64,000 nt of DNA from Blastobasis lacticolella (Eukaryota; Arthropoda; Insecta; Lepidoptera; Blastobasidae), in contig LR990041.1 of NCBI GenBank assembly GCA_905147135.1, positions 17,483,907 to 17,547,906 of the forward strand, read 5' to 3'. The position numbers were made by a program, and so were the translations under genes. Below the pieces are notes generated by a model. It was not told where the DNA came from. It was given only the letters and a program-made list of their open reading frames with translations, and ran no database searches. Below, piece after piece: positions 1-10,232 of the stretch (positions are counted from its first letter, which is position 1; each line of letters begins with the position of its first letter).

Positions 1-567
1 GAAACAATTTAATGGAGCTTCTGTTGTTGTATATAGGTTATTGGACATTCATCATTTTATTCCCCTTAATTCCAGATAATTAAGAGTTGGTAGTCATTTT
101 CAAAATGGCGACAATGCGTTCACCTGTTGCGTTGTACGTACATACATAGCATACAGAATGAATATCGACAAGACGACTAAGATTAAAGTTTCAATAAGAG
201 ATTTGAAAAGCAAAATTTCATGGATATATTAGATAAATTTAAAAACTTAAGTACACAGAAAAAAGGCATTCTCGCAATTTTTTTCTTATGCCAAAAAATG
301 CATGTGTGAATTGCCGAAAACTTAGGCTCAGCAAAACAAAATTGAAGAAGCTAGGAAACAAGAGTGCAACACGACAGTTATAAAAATAATGACTTACGTG
401 CAGCTTGACCAAACTTGCTACAATAATGATCAACGCCACGGCGAGATACATGCACACGGGTTTATTTTATCATCGAAAAAGCCAATTGTGAATAATTTTG
501 AGGGCCCACTAAATCGGTTACCAATAAAACAATTTAGATTGGAAATTTTTGCCGGCAATGTACTCAC
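1..567. other. AT-rich DNA without a recognised gene
   Basis: I see no domain, RNA gene or repeat boundary here. Short open frames exist on both strands but look like chance in AT-rich sequence. The stretch immediately precedes a donor-like site at 567 on the minus strand, so part of it could be intron if the candidate exon at 568-699 is real. Confidence 0.5.
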
Positions 568-699
568 CAGTTTGTAATCAACCGGGGAAATGGCCACGAG
601 CACCTTCCAGCGGGGATCATCGATTGGAAGCCGACGCATGCGCCCTGCGCGCGCTACGCAGTTACAGCCTACCTCACGTCGCCATGTGAACTCCCACAT
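568..699 (-). other. candidate first coding exon of an unknown host gene
   Basis: On the minus strand an ATG at 699-697 opens 44 codons that end exactly in phase 0 before a strong donor, CTG|GTGAGTA (intron starts at 567). The stretch is markedly GC-richer than its neighbours. The peptide begins MWEFTWRREV and ends ISPVDYKL; I recognise no family. No matching acceptor or next exon could be identified, because the predicted downstream side (below 567) shows no clear coding block. It could be a real 5' exon, an old gene fragment, or a chance open frame with a chance donor. Composition and donor favour the first, but weakly. Confidence 0.25.
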
Positions 700-1304
700 T
701 TATCTATAATTTCATATTGCTGTGTTATTTTATTTTTTAATAAATGTATCGAATTTACATGTTTTGTTACTTAAACAATTACAGTTAAGTACGTCAACAT
801 TCGTAGTTTCGGATGTTAAATCTCAATTAAAATCAACATTATAATAATTTGTCAATTTTGACATCGGATGGAAGGCTAGTCTAAAAATATCACGAGCTTA
901 CAGCCACATAATTTGCATAGCGACTGTAATTTCATTCCAAAACGATTCAATAATTAGGGGAATCATATGACGAATTCTTCCCTGTATATCCACTGAAAAC
1001 GACGAGGTGACTTTATAGAGATCAAGTTACTAGTTACAAGTTACAAATTTCCTAAAGTACATTCTCCCAAAAAAGCAATGCCAATCTTTCCTAAGAAGAA
1101 GAATATGTATAAACAACAAATACCATTTCGTTTGATTTTTAAAATTCAATTTCTTGTTTACACACCAGAGTAATATCTAATAAGTTCTTTATAAGTAAGG
1201 TCAGTCAGGGCAAGTGTGCCTACGGGATAAGTGCGGCACTGATCAATATTTCTTAAACTGATGAAGTATTTGGAGAACGCGTCATAGCCTATCCTTGGTC
1301 AAGA
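700..1304. other. unassigned AT-rich DNA
   Basis: No gene or recognisable mobile element. An AATAAA occurs on the plus strand near 739, but with no open frame before it that I trust. Confidence 0.5.
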
Positions 1305-1830
1305 CACAGTGACGAAAGCAGTCATCGCAGCCTATGGACGTTTGTATTACCAGGGGCATCACCTACGCGTTGCCAACGCCGTAAAACCTATTTACCCCTT
1401 TCTTGAAGAACTCCATGGTGTGCTCCAGGGAAAACCTATCCAGGTAGTTCAATCCACAACCTTAGTGTGTGTGGGAGAAAGTTTCTTTGGAACCGCACAG
1501 TTCGCTACCAATTTGGTTCCAAGGTGTGAGGATGAACTCCCTGTCGGTGGCGAGCGGTGCGATGATAGAAGCGGCTCAATACCACTTGTGAGCGGTGTGG
1601 TGTCATCGACAACTCTCACAGCGCGCTTTTGGATCCAGTTGCAAGGACCAAGCTAATATGCCGGTGCTCCCGCCCATAGATAGGAGCAATACTCCAAATG
1701 GGGTCTGACTTGAGCCTTACATAGGAGAAGTCGTTGCCCCGGTGTGAAGAATTGCTTTGATCTGTTAAGCACACCCAGCTTTTTGATGCGAGCTTGACTT
1801 TTTCTTTCAAATGACTGTGAAACTGGCCGT
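1305..1830 (-). pseudogene. LINE ORF2 C-terminal remnant (CR1/jockey-like)
   Basis: Read on the minus strand, the block encodes the tail of a non-LTR retrotransposon ORF2. Around 1640-1720 it gives KAQVRPHLEYCSYLWAGAP, a motif shared by insect CR1/jockey-type elements, followed by a region matching QKRAVRVVDD. An in-frame stop interrupts the peptide just after the WAGAP motif and further frame changes follow towards 1305. RT and endonuclease are absent, so this is a 5'-truncated copy. A fragment of the same 3' end recurs at 42600-42700. Clade is inferred from motif style only. Confidence 0.7.
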
Positions 1831-2507
1831 CACTGTAGATGTCGACACTGTATGATCTTAGACACCTAATTCATTGAATGAACTACCTGACTGTACCCAT
1901 CTTGATCTTTTTAATTGAAAATCAAATTAATTTAAGGTTGCACTCTCAAAAAATTGGTTTGATTCAGTTCCCTAACTATTATTTTATTATAAGCATCCAA
2001 TTCATGGTTTCCTAATAATTTAGGCCATTTTAGGCAAGTGTTTATTGTTTATTATGTAGACTTTTATATGCGAAAACATGTAAATGGTCGATAGACTCAT
2101 TGTACTAATTCTATTTAGCTATTAAGTACTGTTTGTTTTCCGAAGAAAATAAAATAAAAATAAATTAATAAATTTGAGATGGTAAGCGGTGTATCCTGGA
2201 ACTGAGGAGCTACAAGGAATGAAGTTTTTTTGGCGGTGAACGCGCATACTTAGTGGGGTTTAATTGGACTAGATTTAGTCGTCCCCAATCAGAGATTCTT
2301 GATAAAGTACTCTCGATTTTAGACACAATTACCTAGATAGTCACAAACAAAATGATGTCTCACGTCTACAGGATTTAAACCAGTTTATTTAGTTGTCTAA
2401 TATTTTTTCTTATACAAGCATTTATATTTATATCTTATTAGTAATTCGTTTTAGCGACGCTTACGTTTTTATAAACTAAAACAATCGAAATGAGGGAAAT
2501 GAGCCTA
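1831..2507. other. unassigned DNA
   Basis: No coding or structural signal that I can support; AT-rich with ordinary short repeats. Confidence 0.5.
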
Positions 2508-2720
2508 TCACGAGCTATCACCGCCTCTTCCGGCCCCGTAAATGTTAAATTTATTACCAAATCTTTGATTTTTTCGAAAATAGAAATCGTATGGTGTCAG
2601 GTATGGATTATGTGCGGGATGGATCACTAGCTCCATCTTTTCTGAAGCCGAACTTTGTCTTGTTCGTTTTTCCCTAACCTTTTCAAAGATATTGGGCCAA
2701 TAAATGATGAAACTAAGCAT
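2508..2720 (-). pseudogene. mariner-like transposase C-terminal fragment
   Basis: The minus-strand frame contains HPAHNPYLTPYDFYF, which resembles the mariner signature HPPYSPDLAPxDFxLF around the last catalytic aspartate of the DD34D domain. Several conserved positions have changed (SPDL reads NPYL) although the D before FYF is kept. Nothing upstream restores the first two catalytic aspartates, and no terminal inverted repeat is visible. This is a short relic; a second and better mariner relic lies at 3949-4475 in the same orientation and could be another part of the same copy. Confidence 0.55.
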
Positions 2721-2939
2721 TAACTGTCTTTAATTATTCAAGTGGGAATGTAGACAGGATCTGCCCGGAGAAAAAAACGCAATCATTATTTGCGAACGCT
2801 TCTCGCCTGCTTCAATTTTAATGGTTTCCTGGCACCTTCGAATGCCCATACAGAAGACTGTTGCTTTCTTATAATCATAAATAAATAACCAAGAATTTTC
2901 CACAAGTTTTCCCGATAATCACGAGACTCTCCCTCACTC

Positions 2940-3093
2940 AACTACATTTTTCGCGAGAAATAGCCTCAACATGTCCATAGAAATCTATAATATGCTGCCA
3001 GATGTAGTTAAAAATATACCAGTTCAAAAATGTAAAGATGTGCTGAATAATTTTTTATGTTATCATGTATTTTACAATATTGATGAATTTAAA
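2940..3093 (+). pseudogene. LINE ORF2 C-terminal fragment
   Basis: A 42-codon plus-strand frame from ATG at about 2971 reads EIYNMLPDVVKNIPV and ends FYNIDEFKM. This is the usual end of CR1/jockey-group ORF2 proteins (compare IYNKLPASLRN and YYSIKEFLEDKLK in the LINE at 51100-51223 of this window). The rest of the element is absent upstream. It may share a 3' end with the LINE tail at 3340-3548, but the 250 bases between are not diagnostic. Confidence 0.55.
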
Positions 3094-3339
3094 ATGTAAG
3101 TATTTAAAAAAATAACCGCCGAAACTTGAATGTAAATTTCAAATAAGTGAGATAAGTAATTTATTTCATTTAAAAATATGTACTAATTTACATTAATTTT
3201 GACATTTGTGAAATATTTGACTTATTTAATGTATTCTATAATTTTGACATAGGTATTCAATTTATTTTCTCTGACATATAATTGTATTTGAATAGTTTAT
3301 TTTTGTTATTGTTTTTGACGCTCTCTTTTCATTTTGCAT

Positions 3340-3548
3340 GCCAATGAGCAGTTTTCCAAAAGGTATCTAAAGCGAGCCCGGTTCGGTTGTGGTTGGCGAG
3401 GGATACGTTTATCTACGGCCATAGCGCGGTCAGCGTGTCACTGTGTGTTTCCTTCCTACTTTCCTACCCCCCTCCTTTTTGACGATTGAAAGAGATATTT
3501 AATGTCCGAATCAATAAAGAAATTTTGAATTGAATTGAATTGAATTCC
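3340..3548 (+). mobile_element. LINE 3' end with TTGAA microsatellite tail
   Basis: The block ends in 'aataaagaaatttt' followed by four TTGAA units (about 3525-3546), a typical microsatellite tail of a non-LTR retrotransposon. The same 3' end ('gtcactgtgtgtttcctt...gacgattgaaag...aataaagaaattt') recurs at 38500-38617, which confirms that it is repetitive. Confidence 0.65.
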
Positions 3549-3561
3549 TAACCATTCACTA

Positions 3562-3878
3562 GATGGCGTCCCGACAATTTTGGTAATTGATAATCGCTTA
3601 AAATAGGTTCTTAGCAAGCAGGATATAAACACTGGGTACGTTGTATTGGATAATATTGTATTTGTTAATAGTTTTCAACCATTTTAGAGGTTGTAATAAT
3701 AATGGAACATAGTGCCAACTTCTATAAATATTTCTTTATACATTTCGTTCAACCTTTGACAGTTATCTTTATATTAATAAACATTTTATTTTGAAGTTCA
3801 GTATTAGTTGGCTGCATGAAATCACTGCCACCATCATACAGATTAAAAAAAGATTACCAAAATTGTAGGAGCGCCATC
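3562..3878. mobile_element. 317-bp MITE with TA duplication
   Basis: Inverted termini of about 27 bp, starting GATGGCG and running into ACAATTTTGGTAAT, lie at 3562-3587 and 3853-3878 with a few mismatches. Each end is bordered by TA (3560-3561 and 3879-3880), the target duplication of the Tc1/mariner superfamily. There is no coding capacity. Confidence 0.7.
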
Positions 3879-3948
3879 TATTGATGCTTTTTGAAACCAA
3901 CTATCAATACCTACTGGAAAACTCATTGACTTGGCTTTATGTGTGATA

Positions 3949-4475
3949 CTAAATACTCTGTAATATCATGTTGTATATGTGGTACATTCTTACAACATTT
4001 ACTGCAATAATAATTGAATTGAATTGAATTACCGGCATGTAACAATATATCCATGTTTCACCTCCTATTACAATGTCATACACATTATTTGAACGTTCGT
4101 GATCGTACTTTAACAACATGTTTCTGTGTTCTGGGGTGAGTTCATGAGGCCAGCGGCAACAAAGTTTTCTAACTTTTAAATGTTGAAATAAGATTTTTAA
4201 ATTTAGCTCATACAACTCCTCAAGATATGTCCTAAAATGTCCTCATAGGTGATACGCCGGTTTTATTCAATTATTTACCTGGCAGTTGCCACATTTTTCT
4301 CAGTGATTGCAGTTGAGGGCCGACCTTCACGAATTTCATCATGGAGAGAAACACGGCGATCAAATTCTGCATATCTGCACGCCTTACGGTGGTCAAATGA
4401 GGTCCCAAAATAATTTGAAAACGAGCAGTGCAGCCTTGCGGAGTCAGTGAACTTTTAAAATTATAAAAAATCATC
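3949..4475 (-). pseudogene. mariner-like transposase pseudogene
   Basis: Minus-strand reading starts near 4475 with YNFKSSLTPQGCTARFQ, the N-terminal helix-turn-helix region of mariner transposases. It continues in another frame as a stretch matching RYAEFDRRVSLHDEIREGRP. After a gap (about 4215-4271) a second block reads YDHERSNNVYDIV and GGETWIYCYMP. The family signature is GDETW, whose D is the first catalytic aspartate; here it is G, so the copy is inactive even apart from the frameshift and deletion. At 4013-4031 the coding sequence stops at a short TTGAA microsatellite, which may be the join with another insertion. Confidence 0.8.
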
Positions 4476-4955
4476 GCCCTAACAATATTTCCGCGTTAAT
4501 GCCATTTTTGCTACGGACGACGAAGTTCAAATTGAGATAAAAAATCATTGATACGCGATTTCCCGCCATTCTTTTAAAATCAATGATTTATGCTTATATT
4601 AAAAAAAAATAACATTCGACATTAAAACATTTATCGGCGCCTAGGTGAGCGGCAGAACTTTCAGTGTGGGGGACGAACAGTGAATAAAGCGACACCTACT
4701 GGAGTTTTCGAATAAATGTTGTAGGCTACGGAATGAAGTCTGGTACGTAACAAACGGATATTATTTTTCATCGTGCAGTACATAGATGGCGCTACCTATA
4801 CATTTAGTTGAGCATCTGGTAACATGAACTTTGCCAAAACAGTTACCAACACAATCCTTCGTCCTTCTCATAGGTGGCGCTATTTCATCAAGACATTACC
4901 TAATAGAAAAGTTACATCCTGGACACGCCTAGACTTATCAATTCATCATCATCAT
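4476..4955. other. unassigned DNA
   Basis: No recognised gene. 'agatggcgctacctatacat' near 4786 resembles the terminal motif of the MITE at 3562-3878, but I find no partner repeat. Confidence 0.4.
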
Positions 4956-4959
4956 CCGA

Positions 4960-5820
4960 GCGGTCAATCCTGGCTTCTGCCATGGTTCGCTTTCCTGCGC
5001 TTTCTTTTTCACTTCACCATATTTACAGCATCCTCACGTTGTGAGCCGTTGGCTCTCGCACGACTCAAAAGTTAGCTGGAAGAAATCCCGTTGTGGTATA
5101 AGCTCGCCTTAACTTAACTATTTTTTTATGTATTCAGTGTAACATTACACTATTTTGCAATTAGGAGATTACAACCAAAAAAACATACTCATCGACTCGG
5201 TGATATCAATGAGTGACTTCTTAGGTCTTCCGTGGGACATCTTTCTTGATAGCGTATAGTTTAAACATCAATTTCTTCGTACTTGGCTGCTACGGATGTA
5301 CTCGTAACGCACTCGGTTTATTCACACAATGCCGCACTTCGCGAATTCCATTGGAGTAAAATTCACAGACCTTATCTCGCAACCATAGAGTATCACAGCA
5401 GCGTTGCTTCTGAGTTTACATACCTACGCCCCCTAAGCTTGATAGGGATTTTAGGATTATCAGTAACTGCCGTGAGCCCCCGACATATGACCTAAGCTGC
5501 AGATATACGGAACTTAACGTCGAAGCGGATTTCTCTGCACTCGTGCTGCATCGATTTGAGGTACATAACCTACTTGAATTTACCTGTTATATTGGCCGTG
5601 TGGTATCCAGCAGAGTAGAATAGCATCAACCCCTTACACTCGTGGGTGTCGTACAAGGCGACTAATGTTATCGAGACAAAAGAGTGGCAAACCTTAGAAA
5701 ATATCCAGTATAATGCAAAACAGGGAAGCGCTAAGAACAGAAGCCTGGTGAACATAGTAATCGGGAAGGGATTAGTATTACCTATACGAGACTTTTGACA
5801 ACGGTCTGCGTGCACACAGA
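4960..5820 (-). pseudogene. heavily decayed RTE LINE remnant
   Basis: Several blocks align, in the same order and orientation, with the better preserved minus-strand RTE at 38990-40690. They are the C-terminal region (4960-5090), the thumb-like region (about 5160-5500), and the segment upstream of the YADD box ('aatgcaaaac...cctggtgaacat...aatcgggaagggattagta', 5710-5790). Around 5570-5680 foreign sequence interrupts it, including 'cactcgtgggtgt', which is also found at 42050-42090. No open frame of useful length survives. Confidence 0.65.
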
Positions 5821-5829
5821 CACACAGAC

Positions 5830-6495
5830 AGGTCGACTAGACGGAAAGTGGCCACCGTGGTACAGGATATCCTAAGAGGAACTGCTACAGTGCCCGCCTG
5901 AGACTGCCGTACTGCGTTTTAAAGAACATAATCAAAACGTGCAAACGAGATCATTCCTCAACTTACACGTGCATATTATTAACATACGCGCCCTCACGAT
6001 GCACGTACGTTCATTGTAAGCCATCATCTAGATATGGTCTCAACAGCATTTCGGCGCCAATTTTGGCAGGACTTTATTATAGAAATGCCTGTATATCGGG
6101 TCGATTCGTAACATAACACATTCGAGACTCAAACTCCGAATAACCCAATTAAAGCCTATGCAGTGACTCGACCTGGTAATTGAAGTAAAGCTAGAGCAGC
6201 CGTTTAATCAGCGTTGCGCAGAGCCTACTGAACAATGCGGTTTTAGGCTAAAGCTGGTTGTTACATAGAATTTTGGCATCCGTATGTGGTTTCACACCCT
6301 AGATCAGTAATTATTTTCCAATCAATCGATATATTATCTTTATTTGAAAAGAATATATCATCTTTCCAGCGTCATAAACATTAATAATATAATTTTCCAA
6401 CCTTAACAATATTAATTAATCAAACAATGAATATCTACCAATGTGCCTCGGCATCATCGAGCCAGCAACGGTTCGTTCCATGCATAAAATAAATT
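5830..6495. other. unassigned DNA
   Basis: I see no coding, RNA or repeat signal that can be defended here. Confidence 0.5.
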
Positions 6496-6498
6496 AAA

Positions 6499-6873
6499 AA
6501 TCATCTTGGCGTTAATGTCCCGGGCCCGCAATGTGAGGGCCCGGCCTCATACGCGAGAGCACAACCGGGACATTGCCTTGACCATGATCCAGGATTTGGC
6601 AGATCAGGTAATTACAGTGGAGCGACTGCCATCTGACCTCCGTGACCCTGCTACAAGGGGAGCCTGACCAGATTGGTTAATGATTACACATTCAGTCGCC
6701 TGAATGTGCAGGTTTCATCACGATGTTTTCCCTCACCGTAAGAGCATCGGTTAGTATTCAACTAATGTACATAACTCAGAAAAGAGTCATTGGTACATGA
6801 CCGTAACGGGATTCGAACTCGGTACCTCTCACTTACGAGTCAGATATCCAACCGCTCGGCCACCGAGGCTCTC
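6499..6873 (-). mobile_element. tRNA-derived SINE, family 1, near full length
   Basis: On the minus strand the element starts with a tRNA Ser/Leu-like head (A box 'gtggccgagcggttgg', B box 'agttcgaatcccgtta') followed by the body shared by about eleven copies in this window ('aaccgatgctcttacggtgaggg'). It ends in the GC-rich 'cgcgagagcacaaccggg' segment and 'aacgccaagatgatt'. Copies differ by many substitutions, so the family is old. The tRNA-like head is a remnant internal Pol III promoter, not a tRNA gene. Confidence 0.85.
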
Positions 6874-6894
6874 AAATGGAGTAAGTACAACTAT

Positions 6895-7090
6895 CTATAC
6901 TAATACTAATACTAATAATAATATTATAAAGAGGAAATGTTTGATTTTTTGTTTGTTTGTTTGTTTGTATTGAATTGGCTTAGAAACTACTGGACCGATT
7001 TCAAAAATTCTTTCATTGTTGGGAAGCTACACTATCCCCGGGTGACATAGGCTATATTATATTTTCTAAAAAAATTACAGATCATTAATA
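6895..7090 (+). repeat. arthropod interspersed repeat ('tactaatattataaag' type)
   Basis: The string 'aatattataaagaggaaatgtttgatttt', a TTTG run, and then 'actactggaccgatttcaaaaattctttcattgttgggaagc' is a widespread insect interspersed repeat that I recognise by wording but cannot assign with confidence to a class. An ATA/AAT microsatellite precedes it. Confidence 0.45.
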
Positions 7091-7449
7091 AAACTCCAAT
7101 AATGTAACCCAAGGTGTAAAAAAAAACCCAAAAAATTCCTTACATCGCGTGTGCTGCGAAAACTATTGATGATAGAACAAAATAATGTATTACGACTTTG
7201 CAGAACACATCATTATCTACAAAAAGTATCACAACAGTATATGTCTAACTATTATAGTTATGTCACAATAAGTGCTCTTTTATTTTCAAAATTTAATTGA
7301 AATGCCGCCGCTAAGAAACGCTCTTTATTTGTACCTTGGTATTAATCCTTATCAAAATCACTTCATATTCACTGCTTCAATACCTTTATATAACTTTTTG
7401 AATTATTCAATTCCGACATTCCATTCGAAAGATATCACGAGTTAAAAAA

Positions 7450-7660
7450 TGTGAATATTAGAAAAAAGTCGCGTGTTCGCCGCTCGGCTATCTAGGCAGC
7501 ACGGGGTACGGGAGGGGAGTCAATGTTAAGAAATAAAGTGCCGCGCGGCTCACTCGCGCGGTCGGCTCCCTACGCAGCGGTCGTGTGTAACCCGTGTACC
7601 CGTAGTGGTATCCGTGCGAAGCCATGGCGGGCCGCTAGTGTCAAATAAGAAGAGACTTGG
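7450..7660. other. CpG-rich block
   Basis: A short GC-rich, CpG-dense segment ('gtgccgcgcggctcactcgcgcgg') in AT-rich surroundings just outside the left Harbinger-related arm. It has no match in the right arm, so it is not part of the inverted duplication. I recognise no gene or promoter in it. Confidence 0.35.
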
Positions 7661-7990
7661 CGGCTTAAGCTACGCGTCGACTATTTCGCACCGCAAGAGC
7701 CGCACGCATCGCATTGAGCTATTGCTGACGTTGCTGATGGCATGGCCACACTGGCCGCACCGCACGCACCGCAATTGCTCGCAGGGTTGCCAACTGTGTA
7801 TCATGATTCGGTACTAATAAAGACATCTCAAAAAATGTTTTGATGTCAACCCTGATTGCTCGTTCTATTCGCTCGCAAAAAAAAATTAAGTGTTTGCTGT
7901 TTGTCGACATGGTTATAGGATATTATTCTCCCTCAAAGAGAAAAACAGAAACAGAAATATAAATATACGGGTTATCTCTCCAAAGGAGAC
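7660..7990 (+). mobile_element. left inverted arm of Harbinger-related element, outer segment
   Basis: This segment ('ctacgcgtcgact...ccgcaccgcacgcaccgcaattgc...cgggttatctctcc') is clearly alignable with the reverse complement of 22575-22910. It is the outer, GC-repeat-rich end of the element whose right-hand copy encodes a Harbinger-like transposase start. In the left copy about 1.4 kb of other sequence (7990-9385) separates it from the next matching segment; in the right copy the two are adjacent. Confidence 0.75.
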
Positions 7991-8204
7991 AGTCTAGTTT
8001 TTTCCTGACCACCAGCCGGCATAATGAGAGTTGAAATGGATAAAGCTTATAAAACGTAATGTCCTCTCGTAATTATTTAAATTCTTTAGCTAGCCAATTT
8101 TTTTATATTAATGTTTAAAATATTACTAATTTGCTATGAAACGAACGCATTCTTGGCATGAAATTATGAACACACCCGAAAAAAGCTATGGATGCACAAA
8201 CTTA

Positions 8205-8742
8205 TCTGACCCGGTGGCCAAAACTAGAATCAAGTGTCGCCATTTTGAAATGTAATGTCAATGCCATTAACAGCGACGCTGTCACTGGGTTAGATTAAGT
8301 TTGTGACACTGCATAGACAGACAGGTAAAAAAATCCTAGGTTTGGACATTGACAATGACAGGCATGTCATTGTCTTTGTCATACACTGCCACTAATGACG
8401 AATGAAACTGCATACTCCTTTAGGAAGACCTGCCCTGTGGTTGTGATTTCGAAGGCGATGATAGGCTGTGAGCGAGTTAATTAGCCATAATAATATGTAT
8501 TATGATGCTGGGGAATTCTAGTTATTATTTTAAGTTTCTTTTTGGCCACATCCGTAGGCCATTTTATGTATCAAAAGGTGTGTGTCACGCATTGTACGCA
8601 TTTTTGCCGAAGTGCCCCTTAAAAGGAGTTTTCTTACAGAGCCATTACGTTGTCAGACAATGTGACAGCATCGCTGTTTTTGGCATTGGCATGACATTTC
8701 AAAATGACGAGACTTAATTCCAGTTTTGTCCATTATGTCAGA
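8205..8742. mobile_element. MITE-like element with about 82-bp inverted termini
   Basis: The segment at 8205-8285 matches the reverse complement of 8662-8742 with scattered mismatches (shared core 'cattttgaaatgt', then 'cagcgaygctgtcac'). TA flanks both ends (8203-8204, 8743-8744), suggesting a Tc1/mariner-type target duplication. There is no transposase frame. It lies in the sequence that separates the two matching blocks of the left arm. Confidence 0.6.
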
Positions 8743-9080
8743 TATGTTTTTATTATATAGTAAAAACCAAGGGTAAGCAATGCTAGTAATGCAAGGGAGC
8801 TGGATGGGTGACCATTTCGTATTTGAGGATAGTCAAACGTTAGCACCGCAACGAGTTGGAAACTCGTTATGTGTGCCCCCTAATACCGTTGGCGAAGCGA
8901 GGTCGACCGAGGTGTTGTACATACCATGATTCTAAGGAAATCTAGTTCCTGTGCTAGTTCATTTTGGGCACATCCGTCGGCTATTTTATGTAACATCAAA
9001 AGGTATGTCACGCGGCACGCCGCATTACCAGTGTTTTCTTAAAGCGAATGCATTACACGCATTATTGAACATAACGCCCT
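8525..9080 (+). repeat. diverged direct repeat pair
   Basis: 'ggccacatccgtaggccattttatgtatcaaaagg' at about 8540 recurs as 'gggcacatccgtcggctattttatgtaacatcaaaagg' at about 8966, both followed by 'gtcacgc' and an 'aaaggagttttct' motif. The pair indicates two copies of one repeat family, one lying inside the MITE-like element. Confidence 0.5.
8770..8900 (+). repeat. 5S rRNA-derived repeat
   Basis: 'TAAGCAA' at 8774 and 'TGGATGGGTGACC' at 8801-8813 are the two most conserved 5S rRNA blocks (internal control region), and their 27-base spacing equals that of animal 5S rRNA. Intervening and downstream bases are diverged and the 5' third is missing. This is a 5S-derived SINE or pseudogene rather than a functional 5S gene. 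Confidence 0.55.
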
Positions 9081-9384
9081 CTCCTCTTGAAAGGAGTTTT
9101 TTCTTTCCTCATTGATTTCTATTCGCTATGACGAAAAAAACTTCTTACTCCGGGCATAAAAGGAGTTTCTTCTTTCATCGTTTACTCTACGGCTTGTTCC
9201 AGTGTTGCATGAGTGTCGCGTGAGTGTTGCAGTTTCGCTAAAAATATAAAGTTTTCGAAAAATAATTGTGAAGAATTGGCTAGACTAAGATTTAATTTTT
9301 TAACTGATACGAGTTCCGTATTTTTCATACTTCCGTTTTTCATTCACTTTGTACCAGCTGGATCTTAGTGAACACCTTGTATGA

Positions 9385-9885
9385 ACCGATAGACCGTATC
9401 CTTTATCATCAATATCATCAGTTCATTTAAATATCATTTATTATCTTGCAATCGATATTGATGAAGATATCATTATTATCGGTTGTTTGTTGGCAGATGA
9501 AGAGAGCGTAAACCTCAAAGCAAAAGCTAAACTGTCATAAAAACGATTTCTACGCGGGCGTGCTCGCAGGCAAAAGCTAGTTAAAATATATTTCCAGTTT
9601 TATTGATATTAAAAATATTTTTCTTTGTTTTATTTCAATTTCAAAACCAAACCTTAAAAACATATTTATATCATTACCATTAGTTATTACATTTTCTTAC
9701 TTATTTCAGATATATTACTGTTCAAATTTGTACAAGCATTCAAACCCTCTACACGAGTCGGATCGGACCACGAGTTGCTGATACATACAAAATCAAAATA
9801 CATATTTAAAAAGCGTGTAAAGGAACATTATCTTTCCTTATGTGCCTGAATGTTCTACAATACCTGTATATATATATATATATAT
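9385..9885 (+). mobile_element. left inverted arm of Harbinger-related element, inner segment
   Basis: It aligns with the reverse complement of 21715-22100 and 22440-22575. 9390-9530 carries a degraded start of the transposase frame (encoding IIIIGCLLADEE, as in the right arm). Relative to the right arm, about 340 bp of transposase sequence is missing after it. 9530-9885 continues through 'gagttgctgatacatacaaaatcaaaa' to a TA repeat at 9869-9886, where the LTR retrotransposon begins. Confidence 0.75.
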
Positions 9886-9886
9886 A

Positions 9887-10208
9887 TGTCACAGAGTGCA
9901 GTATCTGAGTGTAGAAGATTATGGAATGCCAAGCAATATTTTGTTATGATTATTAATTCTAGTTTATTTAACTGATTTGTTTAAGGCGATAGTTTTTGTT
10001 TGCTTGAGTGTGTTTAATTGTGTCGCGATCGTAGTTCACACTGTCAGATAACGTTTGACGTTATACGTCAATCGTCAGTGACATATGACAGTTGAGATCC
10101 AACGGAGAGATTCAATCCTAGAAAATCGTAGATTATCTTCAGAATCCTTAATTCGTTTGTAACCAAAGTTGGGTTAGATAATAAACGTTTGTGAATTGAT
10201 CAGTGTCG
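9887..10208 (+). mobile_element. 5' LTR of Ty3/gypsy element
   Basis: The block begins TGTCACAGAG and matches 21189 onward almost base for base. Compared with the 3' copy it lacks about 95 bp near 10110. An AATAAA lies at about 10181. The right border is not fixed: because gag sequence also follows the downstream LTR, homology does not mark the LTR end. TGG at 10209-10211 is a possible start of the primer-binding site and is used here as a tentative limit. Confidence 0.7.
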
Positions 10209-10232
10209 TGGTGTTATTTTGAGACCATCCTG

